From positions 26,878-90,877 of the forward strand of contig NZ_JBLOUI010000004.1 in assembly GCF_047807365.1 (NCBI RefSeq): a stretch of DNA of 64,000 nucleotides, in the 5' to 3' direction. Position numbers and translations under genes: made by a program. The stretch is from Peptacetobacter sp900539645 (GTDB lineage Bacteria; Bacillota; Clostridia; Peptostreptococcales; Peptostreptococcaceae). The notes beneath the pieces were generated by a model. The model had not been told where the DNA came from, ran no database searches, and saw only the letters and a list, made by a program, of their open reading frames with translations. Positions 45,088 through 52,516 of the stretch are shown here, piece after piece. Positions within the stretch are counted from its first letter, which is position 1, and the number at the start of each line of letters is the position of its first letter.

Positions 45088-45621
45088 ATGAAAATCGACT
45101 TTAAAATAACAAAAGATGACTATATAAGCTTCAATTTACATCATTTAGAAAACTCGAAATCACAGAAAAGTACATTTAACATACTTAGATATGCTGTACC
45201 CATAGTACTTTCTATACCAATCTACTTTACAGGAACGGGGATATTTAATCAACCGAGTATATATTGGATTATAGTAGCGATAGTTTTTTTAGTCATTTGG
45301 ATTTTAACATATCCTAAGCAATACAAAAAATTAGTAGCTAAAGAAACTGATAAACTCATAAGTTAAGGAGATAATTCATCAATATTTGGAAGTAAGACTT
45401 TAGAAATTATTGATGGGACAATAGTAGTAAAAGGGGATTCTATATCAGAAACAGTATCGTTAGAAAGTATAAAAGATGTAAAAGTTTACGAAGATATGAT
45501 CCTTATATATATAAGTGGATTTGTAGCTCATATAATTCCAAGGAGATATTTAGATAAAGAAATAGAGAAAGAACTTATGAAAGAGCTTAAAAAATGTAAG
45601 GCTTTAGAACAATTAAAGTAA
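45088..45621 (+). pseudogene. YcxB-like membrane protein interrupted by an in-frame stop
   Basis: The first 92 codons (MKIDFKITKDDYISFNLHHL..., two transmembrane segments) end at TAA 45364-45366. The same frame then continues for 84 codons to 45621 (SSIFGSKTLEIIDGTIVVKG ... IYISGFVAHIIPRRYLDKEI), which is the rest of a YcxB-like domain. A single nonsense change therefore splits a gene of about 177 codons. No good start codon precedes the second part. It lies at the right end of segment B. Confidence 0.75.
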
Positions 45622-45648
45622 AACGTGCTCCTTTGGAGGTGTAACGGA

Positions 45649-45666
45649 GAACCGTATCATAAATAG
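45649..45666 (+). repeat. rlmH attachment-like site, copy 3
   Basis: GAACCGTATCATAAATAG differs from copies 1 and 2 by synonymous-type changes and still encodes EPYHK stop. It is even closer to the staphylococcal SCC site (TATCATAAAT). No rlmH body precedes it. Confidence 0.8.
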
Positions 45667-45713
45667 AAAAAAGACTGTTAAGCTAACTTTTGAGTTAGAT
45701 AACAGTCTTTTTT
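45667..45713. terminator. Strong bidirectional terminator next to att copy 3
   Basis: AAAAAAGACTGTTA and TAACAGTCTTTTTT are perfectly complementary around an inner AGCTAAC/GTTAGAT hairpin. Directly adjoins the attachment-like site and may mark the original rlmH downstream region. Confidence 0.85.
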
Positions 45714-45717
45714 GTTG

Positions 45718-46149
45718 TTATTTATCTTTATTTTCTATTGTTATATTATAAATTAAAATTCCTATGGATAAAATAGGGAATATCAAAAGATACATATCAA
45801 AACCATTGTAAACAAAGTTAATACCAAAATTTATAATGAATAAAACTGAAAATATTATAACAAATACATTATCATTTATGAAACTAAAATTTTTACCTAA
45901 AATCATAAATATAAATCTTAAAATACCAGAAATTGATACTATGAAAAGCAATACTAAAAACAGATAGTAGATAGATTTTGTCGTAAAAAGATGCGAAGCT
46001 GCTGTATAGTTGAGTTCTTTTTTTAATATACCATAGGCAAATAATGCTATAGGTAAAAGAGAACAAGCAGCTTTATTTTTGATTTCTGAAATTCTTTGTT
46101 TAGGAATTTCTGATTTAGGATTGTTTATGTCTTTAATAATAACTTTCAT
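45718..46149 (-). CDS. Small membrane protein, paralogue A of a three-gene family
   Basis: 143 residues beginning MKVIIKDINNPKSEIPKQRI, with four hydrophobic segments; the central ILRFIFMILGKNFSFINDNV is shared with the other two paralogues. No family recognised. AGGTGAT before ATG 46149 decides the start; the GTG nine bases upstream overlaps the ribosome site. Its promoter carries the shared TGTAAT direct repeat. Confidence 0.7.
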   Translation of the reverse strand: MKVIIKDINNPKSEIPKQRISEIKNKAACSLLPIALFAYGILKKELNYTAASHLFTTKSIYYLFLVLLFIVSISGILRFIFMILGKNFSFINDNVFVIIFSVLFIINFGINFVYNGFDMYLLIFPILSIGILIYNITIENKDK

Positions 46150-46178
46150 AAAAATCACCTCTAGTCTATCTTTACTTA

Positions 46179-46237
46179 AGTATATAATATTTTTCTATGT
46201 AAAAAATGTTTTTTTTGTTTTGTAATAAATTTGTAAT
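46179..46237 (-). promoter_or_regulatory. Regulated promoter of paralogue A
   Basis: On the minus strand ATTACA-N5-ATTACA (46237-46221) stands 36 bp upstream of TATACT (46184-46179). The same geometry is found at both other paralogues. Confidence 0.6.
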
Positions 46238-46320
46238 ATTTAGATAATTTGAGTGTGATAATATATAATTATTGTATATAAACTAAAAATTATAATAACT
46301 TAAAAACTTAGGAGGATTAT

Positions 46321-46461
46321 ATGGATATACAGAATATATTAGTTCCAATAATGATTTTATTTTTCTTAGGAATAATAGGTATAATTGTATTGTCGATTAG
46401 GGTTTTACTTTTGATGGTAAAAGCATTAAAAATATACATATCAAATAATGAAAATAAATAA
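46321..46461 (+). CDS. 46-residue single-span membrane protein
   Basis: Begins MDIQNILVPIMILFFLGIIG and ends KALKIYISNNENK, with one long hydrophobic helix (7-33). AGGAGG stands 5-6 bases before the ATG and a terminator follows, so it looks like a real gene. No homologue recognised. Confidence 0.65.
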   Translation: MDIQNILVPIMILFFLGIIGIIVLSIRVLLLMVKALKIYISNNENK

Positions 46462-46470
46462 GGCGAAAAT

Positions 46471-46509
46471 AAAAACTGCTATAAATTATCTAATTTGTAG
46501 CAGTTTTTT
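46471..46509. terminator. Terminator after the 46-residue protein
   Basis: AAAACTGCTATAAATTA pairs with TAATTTGTAGCAGTTTT, then T-rich sequence; usable in both directions. Confidence 0.8.
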
Positions 46510-46557
46510 ATAATTAACTATTTTTAATTTTTTGGAATCTTTGTAAACAGATATAGT

Positions 46558-47010
46558 CTATTTATTCAACTTCATATTTTTGAAAATCCTTATAACAGCT
46601 GCAACTACTAAAGATCCAACAAATATAAAGAAGAACGAATTAACTTCTTTTCCTAAAGCTATATCTAATACAACATTTATTGCTAAAAAAAGAACCAACA
46701 AAGCACTAAATACGTCAGAGCTAATAAACGTAAAATTTATTCCCAGCTCTAAAAAAATAAATCTTAAAATGCTAGAAAAACATGTTAAAAATATTAATCC
46801 TAAGATAATAACTGCAATAATTGGATATGCGAAAAATGACATTGCATCTGCAGTTAGAAATACTTCTAACATAAAACCACCATAAGCTAAATCAGAGAAA
46901 AATAGTAGTAGAATTATTGTAGAAAATAATGCTAATGTTCGTACTTCTCCTATCTTTTCATCTGGAATATTTGATTTGGGTTTATTTATATCTTTTGTAA
47001 TGAATTTCAT
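46558..47010 (-). CDS. Small membrane protein, paralogue B
   Basis: 150 residues: MKFITKDINKPKSNIPDEKI, then four hydrophobic segments, with ILRFIFLELGINFTFISSDV matching the family core. AAAGGTG sets the start at 47010. An upstream in-frame TTG falls in the promoter region and is not used. Function unknown. Confidence 0.7.
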   Translation of the reverse strand: MKFITKDINKPKSNIPDEKIGEVRTLALFSTIILLLFFSDLAYGGFMLEVFLTADAMSFFAYPIIAVIILGLIFLTCFSSILRFIFLELGINFTFISSDVFSALLVLFLAINVVLDIALGKEVNSFFFIFVGSLVVAAVIRIFKNMKLNK

Positions 47011-47043
47011 AATTATCAACACCTTTATCTTATTGTTTACTAG

Positions 47044-47102
47044 ATTATACAATATTTTTTGATATAAAAATCATTTTTTTTGTTCTGTAATAAATCTGTA
47101 AT
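47044..47102 (-). promoter_or_regulatory. Regulated promoter of paralogue B
   Basis: ATTACA-N5-ATTACA (47102-47086, minus strand) then 36 bp, then TATAAT (47049-47044). About 70 bp here are almost identical to 48090-48148. Confidence 0.65.
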
Positions 47103-47192
47103 ATTTAAAAGATTTAGCTTGACTGCTATCTTATTTAAGGTATTCTTTATTTAAAGAAGTAGTTATGATTCTATTGGAAGAGAGGTTAGACT

Positions 47193-47576
47193 ATGTTAGA
47201 AAAATATACTCTAAAATATAAAGATATTGCTGTTGGAATTTTAAGTTATGATACAGAGAGTAGAAGATTCTCTTATGAAACTATAAATAAAACATTAGAT
47301 AAGTTTAAATATCCACCAATTTTATTCGATTATAGATATTTCGATGTTAACCATATTCCAACAAATGAAGAAATTATAGAGTTTTTAGAAGAAAGAACAA
47401 TTCCAGAATGTAGAGCAGATAAAGTTCTCGAAATGTTAGGCATGGATAATTATAATGTTTGGGAAATTTGCAAGGCTACTAGAGGAGTTGTTGCAGACGA
47501 TTATTGGTGGTTAGCCAAAGATGGAGATAGATACGAAGATTTTCATATAAGAGCAAGATTTGAAAAAAATAATTAA
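47193..47576 (+). CDS. Hypothetical protein, possibly HipA-related fragment
   Basis: 127 residues. The segment EERTIPECRADKVLEMLGMD followed by ICKATRGVVADDYWWL resembles a stretch found in HipA-like kinase-associated proteins, but the kinase domain is absent. The complete ribosome site (GGAAGAGAGG) and the terminator argue that this is an intact small gene. The function is unknown. Confidence 0.6.
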   Translation: MLEKYTLKYKDIAVGILSYDTESRRFSYETINKTLDKFKYPPILFDYRYFDVNHIPTNEEIIEFLEERTIPECRADKVLEMLGMDNYNVWEICKATRGVVADDYWWLAKDGDRYEDFHIRARFEKNN

Positions 47577-47580
47577 GTAT

Positions 47581-47620
47581 AAAAATAAATCCCTCATTAA
47601 AAGTTGAGGGATTTATTTTT
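47581..47620. terminator. Bidirectional terminator
   Basis: AAAAATAAATCCCTCA and TGAGGGATTTATTTTT are exact complements between convergent genes. Confidence 0.9.
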
Positions 47621-47624
47621 ATAC

Positions 47625-48056
47625 TTAATTGTCTTTAATTTCTTTGAATACATAATAAGCTGTAACTAGAACAAATACTGCTGAAGTTGCAAAAATAGGG
47701 AAATTAAATCCACTAGTAGCTAAACTTATTACAAAATTTACTATAAGTATTGCTGATACTATTACAAGTAATACAACATCATTTACAAAAGTAAAATCTT
47801 TCCCCAATTTCATAAATACAAATCTAAGAACTGATGCTACTAAATTGATGATAAGCAAAGCTACAAATGTGTAGTAAACAATCTTTGTAGTTAATAATGA
47901 AGAGATACTCTCAAAAATAAAACCATCATTTGAGTAATCAGCTACAATCAATATTAAAAATAGGAGTGATCCAATAGCATTGTAAGATACGCTGCTAAGT
48001 CTTTTTTCTGGTATTTCATCTTTATTTGTGTTTATATCTTTTAATAAAAGCTTCAT
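47625..48056 (-). CDS. Small membrane protein, paralogue C
   Basis: 143 residues: MKLLLKDINTNKDEIPEKRL, four hydrophobic segments and the core VLRFVFMKLGKDFTFVNDVV. AGGAGCTGATAATT precedes ATG 48056. Closest in upstream sequence to paralogue B, indicating recent duplication of the promoter region. Confidence 0.7.
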   Translation of the reverse strand: MKLLLKDINTNKDEIPEKRLSSVSYNAIGSLLFLILIVADYSNDGFIFESISSLLTTKIVYYTFVALLIINLVASVLRFVFMKLGKDFTFVNDVVLLVIVSAILIVNFVISLATSGFNFPIFATSAVFVLVTAYYVFKEIKDN

Positions 48057-48089
48057 AATTATCAGCTCCTTTGTATTATTGTTTACTAG

Positions 48090-48148
48090 ATTATACAATA
48101 TTTTTTGATATAAAAATCATTTTTTTTGTTTTGTAATAAATCTGTAAT
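48090..48148 (-). promoter_or_regulatory. Regulated promoter of paralogue C
   Basis: ATTACA-N5-ATTACA (48148-48132, minus strand), 36 bp, TATAAT (48095-48090). Confidence 0.65.
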
Positions 48149-48231
48149 AAATAATAAAAATTTAATTAAAAAACTCCAGTTTGTATAGTATAATGGAAAA
48201 GACTATATTAAAAAACGGAGGAAATTAAAAA

Positions 48232-48570
48232 ATGGAAAATTTACCAAATTGCCCTAAATGTAATTCAGAATACACTTATGAAGATGGAAGCCTTTTAGTT
48301 TGTCCAGAATGTGGATACGAATGGAATCCAGAAACAACTGTGGATGAAAGCGTGATAAAAGACGTAAATGGAAACGTATTAAACGACGGAGATTCAGTTA
48401 CAGTTGTTAAGGATCTAAAAGTTAAAGGAAGTTCTTCTTCTATAAAAATAGGAACTAAAGTTAAAAATATAAGACTAGTTCCAGATGCTGCGGATGGACA
48501 CGATATAGAGTGTAAAATAGATGGATTCGGAGCTATGAAATTAAAATCAAGTGTTGTAAAAAAAGCATAA
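48232..48570 (+). CDS. YjdM/PhnA-type zinc-ribbon protein
   Basis: 112 residues. Zinc ribbon CPKCNSEYTYEDGSLLVCPECG, followed by the conserved YjdM body (VIKDVNGNVLNDGDSVTVVK, then IECKIDGFGAMKLKSSVVKK). Named for phonate operons, but most members have no proven role in phosphonate use. GGAGG ribosome site and TATAAT -10 about 45 bases upstream. Confidence 0.9.
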   Translation: MENLPNCPKCNSEYTYEDGSLLVCPECGYEWNPETTVDESVIKDVNGNVLNDGDSVTVVKDLKVKGSSSSIKIGTKVKNIRLVPDAADGHDIECKIDGFGAMKLKSSVVKKA

Positions 48571-48667
48571 TAAGATTTATATTAACGTAGAAACCAAAAA
48601 AATCTATAAAAATTCAACTTAATAAAATTAAGTGTTAAAAATTAAATAAGAACGAATAAAAATATTG

Positions 48668-48710
48668 AAAAATACAGTCTAATATACTTTTAGACTGTAT
48701 TTTTATTTTT
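48668..48710 (+). terminator. Terminator after the YjdM gene
   Basis: AAAATACAGTCTAA pairs with TTTAGACTGTATTTT, followed by T-rich sequence. Confidence 0.8.
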
Positions 48711-48793
48711 TTAGAAAATTCCGTTTATTCAATTCTAATTCTTTATAATTTCAAAAATAGTAACAATTTTGTTTTTGTTAGTTAAGATTACTA

Positions 48794-48821
48794 TTGCAAC
48801 AAAAGGGTATATGTGTATAAT
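48794..48821 (+). promoter_or_regulatory. Promoter of the CWB2/beta-helix protein gene
   Basis: TTGCAA and TATAAT with a 16-bp spacer, and TG two bases before the -10. It leaves a leader of about 115 bases. Confidence 0.7.
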
Positions 48822-48823
48822 AG

Positions 48824-48855
48824 AGAGATTGTAAGGGAAAATTGCAGTTATCTCT
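48824..48855 (+). promoter_or_regulatory. Stem-loop at the head of the mRNA leader
   Basis: AGAGAT...ATCTCT with an inner TGTAA/TTGCA stem starts within a few bases of the expected transcript start. The remaining leader (with CCCGGGAGTAG) matched no riboswitch I know. Confidence 0.4.
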
Positions 48856-48941
48856 AAATAAAAATGAAATCCCGGGAGTAGAAAATTTAATAGCTTTAAA
48901 AGTTAGAACGATTTAAAACTATTCGATGAGGTGGTAGAGAT

Positions 48942-51323
48942 ATGAGAAAAAATAAAAACAAATTAGTGGCAGTTATTATGGCATTTGGAATGACTATTGT
49001 GCCTATAACTCAAGTAAATGCAATGGAAATAGGCAATATAGATGAAATAGTAGAAAGCAAAACGGATACTTCAGATTTTGGTGATGATTACGAGGAAAGC
49101 TCATCATTTGAAATAAGGAATGAATTAGATCTTAGAAAATTTGCTGAGATGGTAAATTCTGGAAAAGATTTTGCTGGCAAAAAAGTAGTTATACCTAAGG
49201 AAATAGGAAAAATAGAACTTTCTGGCGAGTGGACTCCAATAGGAAAGGCTAGAATAGATATACACAATGGTAAAAATTACTCTGAAAGCGAAAGAAGTTT
49301 TAAAGGGGAATTTGACGGAAATGGATGCGAAATCTCTGGATTAAGACTAAAAAATATATATGCTGATTCAAATACTTTAGGCTTATTTGGAGCGATAAGA
49401 AATGCTAAAGTTGGAAATTTAGTATTCACAGATGTAAATATAGATATAAAAGATTTAGCTCAGAGTGATCAAAATTTACAGACTAGTACAGGAACAGCAG
49501 TAGGTGTATCACTTGGAGAAAGTGATGTACATGATGTAACTGTAAAAAGTGGAAATATTTCAATTGGAAGTGGAGCTGCGGTTGTAGGTATGGCGGTTAA
49601 TTCGGGAAATATTTACAACAACAAAAATAAAGTAGATGTCAATACAAATCAAAATGAAGCGATATTAGGTGGAATAGTTGGAAAAGCATACTATATAGAC
49701 TCTAATATAGATATAAATAATAATATAAACAATGCAAATATTGGCTCTTATGGGGCTATTAAAGAAAATGAAAAAGCAAGTGTAACAGGTGGGATAGTAG
49801 GATTTTCATCAGCCAATGTTTTTGAAAATGAAAATGTATCTCCAGAAAATGTAAAAGAGTCAAACTCAGTTATATCTGGTGGAATAGTAGGAATACAGAC
49901 AACATACGGAGATGTATTTTTTAATAAAAATAGTACTACTGTAATAGCAGACAGATTTGCAGGTGGAATAATTGGTTTGATAAGCTACAACAATCATGGA
50001 GATGAACGGAAAATAGGTAAAATATCAGTAAAAGAGAATAAAAATAGCGCAGATGTAATATCTAATCACGATAGAGGAATAGTAGGTGGGATAGTTGGTC
50101 AAATCTATAATAATGCTGATGTTTTTGCTAATACCAACACAGCGAGTAAAATAAGTGGTGGTGTAAAAGGGTATTCAGCTGGAATAGTTGGAAATATGAT
50201 ATTTGGCGATAACTACTTATTCTCAAATGATGATGAATTGAATATATACGTCCATGAAAATATAAGTACTACAGATATTTCAAATTTAATTGGAAATAAA
50301 AATCGTATAAATCTATATGCTAATGGAGAAAATATAGAAAGACATTTTATTTCAGAAAATAATTCAAATGAAATAAAATTAGTACAGAACGAGGATCAAG
50401 ATAAAAAATCAAATGATATGGAAATAGATGAGGATAAGTTTGAAGAAGGAACTAAAGAAGAAAATAAGGTTGATAAAGATAAAGAAATAGAAAAAGAAGT
50501 AAAAGATGAGAAGGTAAATTTTGAGAGTCAAAAGATAATTGGAAAAGATAGATACGATACAGCAGCTAAGGTAGCTACTAGTTTAGGTAAATACAACAAA
50601 GCGATATTAGTAAATGCAGAAAATAGTATGTCAGACGGACTATCGGCAGCAGGTTTATCTGGAAAAGAAAAAGCTCCAATACTTCTAGTTAAAAGAGATA
50701 GTATTCCTCAGAGTACTTTAGAAAAATTAAAAAATGTAGATAAAGTATATATAATAGGTGGAAATAACGCTATAAGTGAAAATGTTGAAACTGAACTAAA
50801 AAGCTTAAAAAATATAAAATCTATAGAAAGATTAGCAGGAAAAGATAGAGTAGAAACATCTAAAGCAGTAGCAAGAGAGATAAAAGAGTACTCAAAAGCA
50901 TTTGTTGTAAATGGATATAAAGGTGAGGCAGATGCTATGTCAGCATCGCCATTAGCTGCAAAATACAAAGCACCGATAATTTTAACAAATGGGAAAAATA
51001 TTGAAGTAGATAAAAAAGATGTAGAGTATTATGTAATAGGTGGAGAAGCTGTTGTAGATAATAGTATAGTAAAAGAATTATCAGCAACTAGAATATCTGG
51101 AAAAGATAGATATGAAACAAATAGAAAAGTTATAGCTAAATTTTATAAAAATAAAAGCAAACTTTATATAGCAAATGGAAGAACTCTAGTAGATGCCCTT
51201 ACTAGCTCAAACTTGGCTAAAGAGGATGGAATAGTACTTGTATCTGAAAATACGGATAATAGTATATTAAATGGGAAAAATATAATCCAAATAGGTGGTA
51301 TGAACTTCAAAATAAAAAAATAA
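48942..51323 (+). CDS. Secreted CWB2 cell-wall protein with beta-helix-like N-terminal half
   Basis: 793 residues. Signal peptide MRKNKNKLVAVIMAFGMTIV-PITQVNA. Residues 50-480 contain GLUG-like features (FKGEFDGNGCEISGLRL, LGLFGAIRNAKVGNLVF) and many repeated SGGIVG-type turns with Asn-rich strands, as in right-handed beta-helices. An acidic linker (480-525) leads to three CWB2 modules (IIGKDRYDTAAKVA; LAGKDRVETSKAVA; ISGKDRYETNRKVI), which in C. difficile bind wall polysaccharide II non-covalently. Probably a surface adhesin or structural protein. Confidence 0.88.
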   Translation: MRKNKNKLVAVIMAFGMTIVPITQVNAMEIGNIDEIVESKTDTSDFGDDYEESSSFEIRNELDLRKFAEMVNSGKDFAGKKVVIPKEIGKIELSGEWTPIGKARIDIHNGKNYSESERSFKGEFDGNGCEISGLRLKNIYADSNTLGLFGAIRNAKVGNLVFTDVNIDIKDLAQSDQNLQTSTGTAVGVSLGESDVHDVTVKSGNISIGSGAAVVGMAVNSGNIYNNKNKVDVNTNQNEAILGGIVGKAYYIDSNIDINNNINNANIGSYGAIKENEKASVTGGIVGFSSANVFENENVSPENVKESNSVISGGIVGIQTTYGDVFFNKNSTTVIADRFAGGIIGLISYNNHGDERKIGKISVKENKNSADVISNHDRGIVGGIVGQIYNNADVFANTNTASKISGGVKGYSAGIVGNMIFGDNYLFSNDDELNIYVHENISTTDISNLIGNKNRINLYANGENIERHFISENNSNEIKLVQNEDQDKKSNDMEIDEDKFEEGTKEENKVDKDKEIEKEVKDEKVNFESQKIIGKDRYDTAAKVATSLGKYNKAILVNAENSMSDGLSAAGLSGKEKAPILLVKRDSIPQSTLEKLKNVDKVYIIGGNNAISENVETELKSLKNIKSIERLAGKDRVETSKAVAREIKEYSKAFVVNGYKGEADAMSASPLAAKYKAPIILTNGKNIEVDKKDVEYYVIGGEAVVDNSIVKELSATRISGKDRYETNRKVIAKFYKNKSKLYIANGRTLVDALTSSNLAKEDGIVLVSENTDNSILNGKNIIQIGGMNFKIKK

Positions 51324-51452
51324 AATAAAAATTTAAAAAAATATCTCAAAAACTTCCCCAAAATAAAACCTCCCTCTGTATTGTATAGTGAAAAGAAAAA
51401 AGAAAGCAAACTTACATAGAATATTCTATAAATGCAAAGGGAGGAAAAGAAA

Positions 51453-52028
51453 ATGACAAAGAGAAGTTTAGTATTAGGATTAGCAGGAGTTTTATTAATA
51501 AGTGGATTATCATTTGCAGCAACTCAGGAAGGTGGAAAAACAATATCTCAGGCAGATGCTGAAAAAATAATGCTTAATAAAATACCTAATGGGAAAATAG
51601 AAAAAATATATTTAGATGAAAGAGATAGAGAGTATAAAGCTATAGTTAAAAAGGGAAATGAAGTATATGAAATAGAAGTAGATTCATCAAATGGAAATAT
51701 AACTGATTTTGACAAAGAATACGTGGAAAATCAGAATAATAACAATTCTAGCAATCAGGGTAATCAAAACAACAATCAGAACAGTAATCAGAATAATAGC
51801 CAAAACAAACCAAATAATGACGTAATATACGATGATGATAAATATGATGACGATAGATACGATGATAAAGACGATTATGATGACAAGTACGATGACGATA
51901 GATATGACGATAAAGATGATTGTGATGATTACGACGATAGATATGACGATGACCATGACGATAAATATGATGATGATAGACATGATCACGACGACCAAGA
52001 TGACTTCGACGATTGCGATGAAGACTAA
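51453..52028 (+). CDS. Secreted PepSY-like protein with Asp-rich tail
   Basis: 191 residues. Signal peptide (MTKRSLVLGLAGVLLISGLS-FA) and one PepSY-like domain (ISQADAEKIMLNKIPNGKIE; EVYEIEVDSSNGNI). An Asn/Gln linker then a 65-residue tail made almost only of Asp, Tyr, Lys, Arg and His follows, suggesting divalent-cation binding. The AGGGAGG site at 51439-51445 selects ATG 51453; an earlier ATG at 51432 precedes that site. Confidence 0.82.
   Translation: MTKRSLVLGLAGVLLISGLSFAATQEGGKTISQADAEKIMLNKIPNGKIEKIYLDERDREYKAIVKKGNEVYEIEVDSSNGNITDFDKEYVENQNNNNSSNQGNQNNNQNSNQNNSQNKPNNDVIYDDDKYDDDRYDDKDDYDDKYDDDRYDDKDDCDDYDDRYDDDHDDKYDDDRHDHDDQDDFDDCDED
51829..52020 (+). repeat. Degenerate GAT/GAC-rich coding repeat
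   Basis: Imperfect units encoding variants of YDDDRYDDKDD. The long open frames on the complementary strand here are a by-product of this composition. Confidence 0.8.
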
Positions 52029-52096
52029 TCAAAATAAATATCGATTATAAATGTAGAAGATAGATGCTGCTTTTCATATAAACCCTAACATAAAAG

Positions 52097-52130
52097 AAGG
52101 TAGTTCCAAATTGGAGCTATCTTTTTTTTA
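52097..52130 (+). terminator. Terminator of the PepSY gene
   Basis: AAGGTAGTTCC pairs with GGAGCTATCTT, then eight T. Confidence 0.85.
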
Positions 52131-52516
52131 CAAAAATATAAAAAAATTTTTGAATAGAGTTATTGTAAAAAAGTATATAGATATAAAAAATATAGCGCTA
52201 TAGGAAAACTTTATCTTCAAAGGTTAGATGTCTTTTTGAGTGTTTTTTGATTTCAATAATGAGGGTAAAATCTAAAAAATAAAGCGAAAAAGTGGCTAAA
52301 TTTTAATATTCTGTTAAAAATTATGCTTTTTAAAAGCTGTATTTTGTGATAATATTAATCATGAAAGACGTTTAAAAAACTAGACATAGCCGGGGATAAA
52401 AAAGAAACAAAAAAATTTTTAGTGTAGCTATTGATATTTTTTAAACAAATATGATATAGGTTAAAATAATATATAATTATCTGAATAAAAAAATTTAAAA
52501 ATAAGGAGGAAGTCTT
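52131..52516. other. Long leader/promoter region of the NifU-like gene
   Basis: About 390 bp, AT-rich. Candidate promoter elements exist (for example TTGATA at 52431), and a GC-richer patch TAGCCGGGGAT near 52387. No gene and no known riboswitch was recognised. Confidence 0.4.

Larger units (their letters stand above)
39675..45666 (+). mobile_element. Composite SCC-like (pseudo-SCC) insertion at rlmH carrying tetA(P)-tetB(P)
   Basis: Three copies of the rlmH 3' end divide the region into segment A (39675-40804, AraC/GyrI-like regulator) and segment B (40805-45666, tetracycline-resistance operon and a broken YcxB-like gene). No ccr-type serine recombinase, integrase or transposase is visible, so movement would need proteins supplied in trans. 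Both segments use CAA for glutamine more than core genes do. That SCC-type recombination created it is inference from the site and the repeats. Confidence 0.65.

Noticed and set aside
39675..45666. Integrative conjugative element or Tn916-like origin
   Set aside because: No integrase, excisionase, relaxase, transfer genes or Tn916-type tet(M) are present; the resistance proteins are the tetA(P)/tetB(P) type.
51687..52032. Overlapping frames opposite and within the Asp-rich tail
   Set aside because: GAT/GAC-rich repeats keep several frames open; the products are nonsensical runs of Ile/Val/Met or His/Arg.
52131..52516. Cyclic-di-GMP or other riboswitch before the NifU-like gene
   Set aside because: The CCGGGGAT patch lacks the conserved cores and pairing of the classes I can recall.
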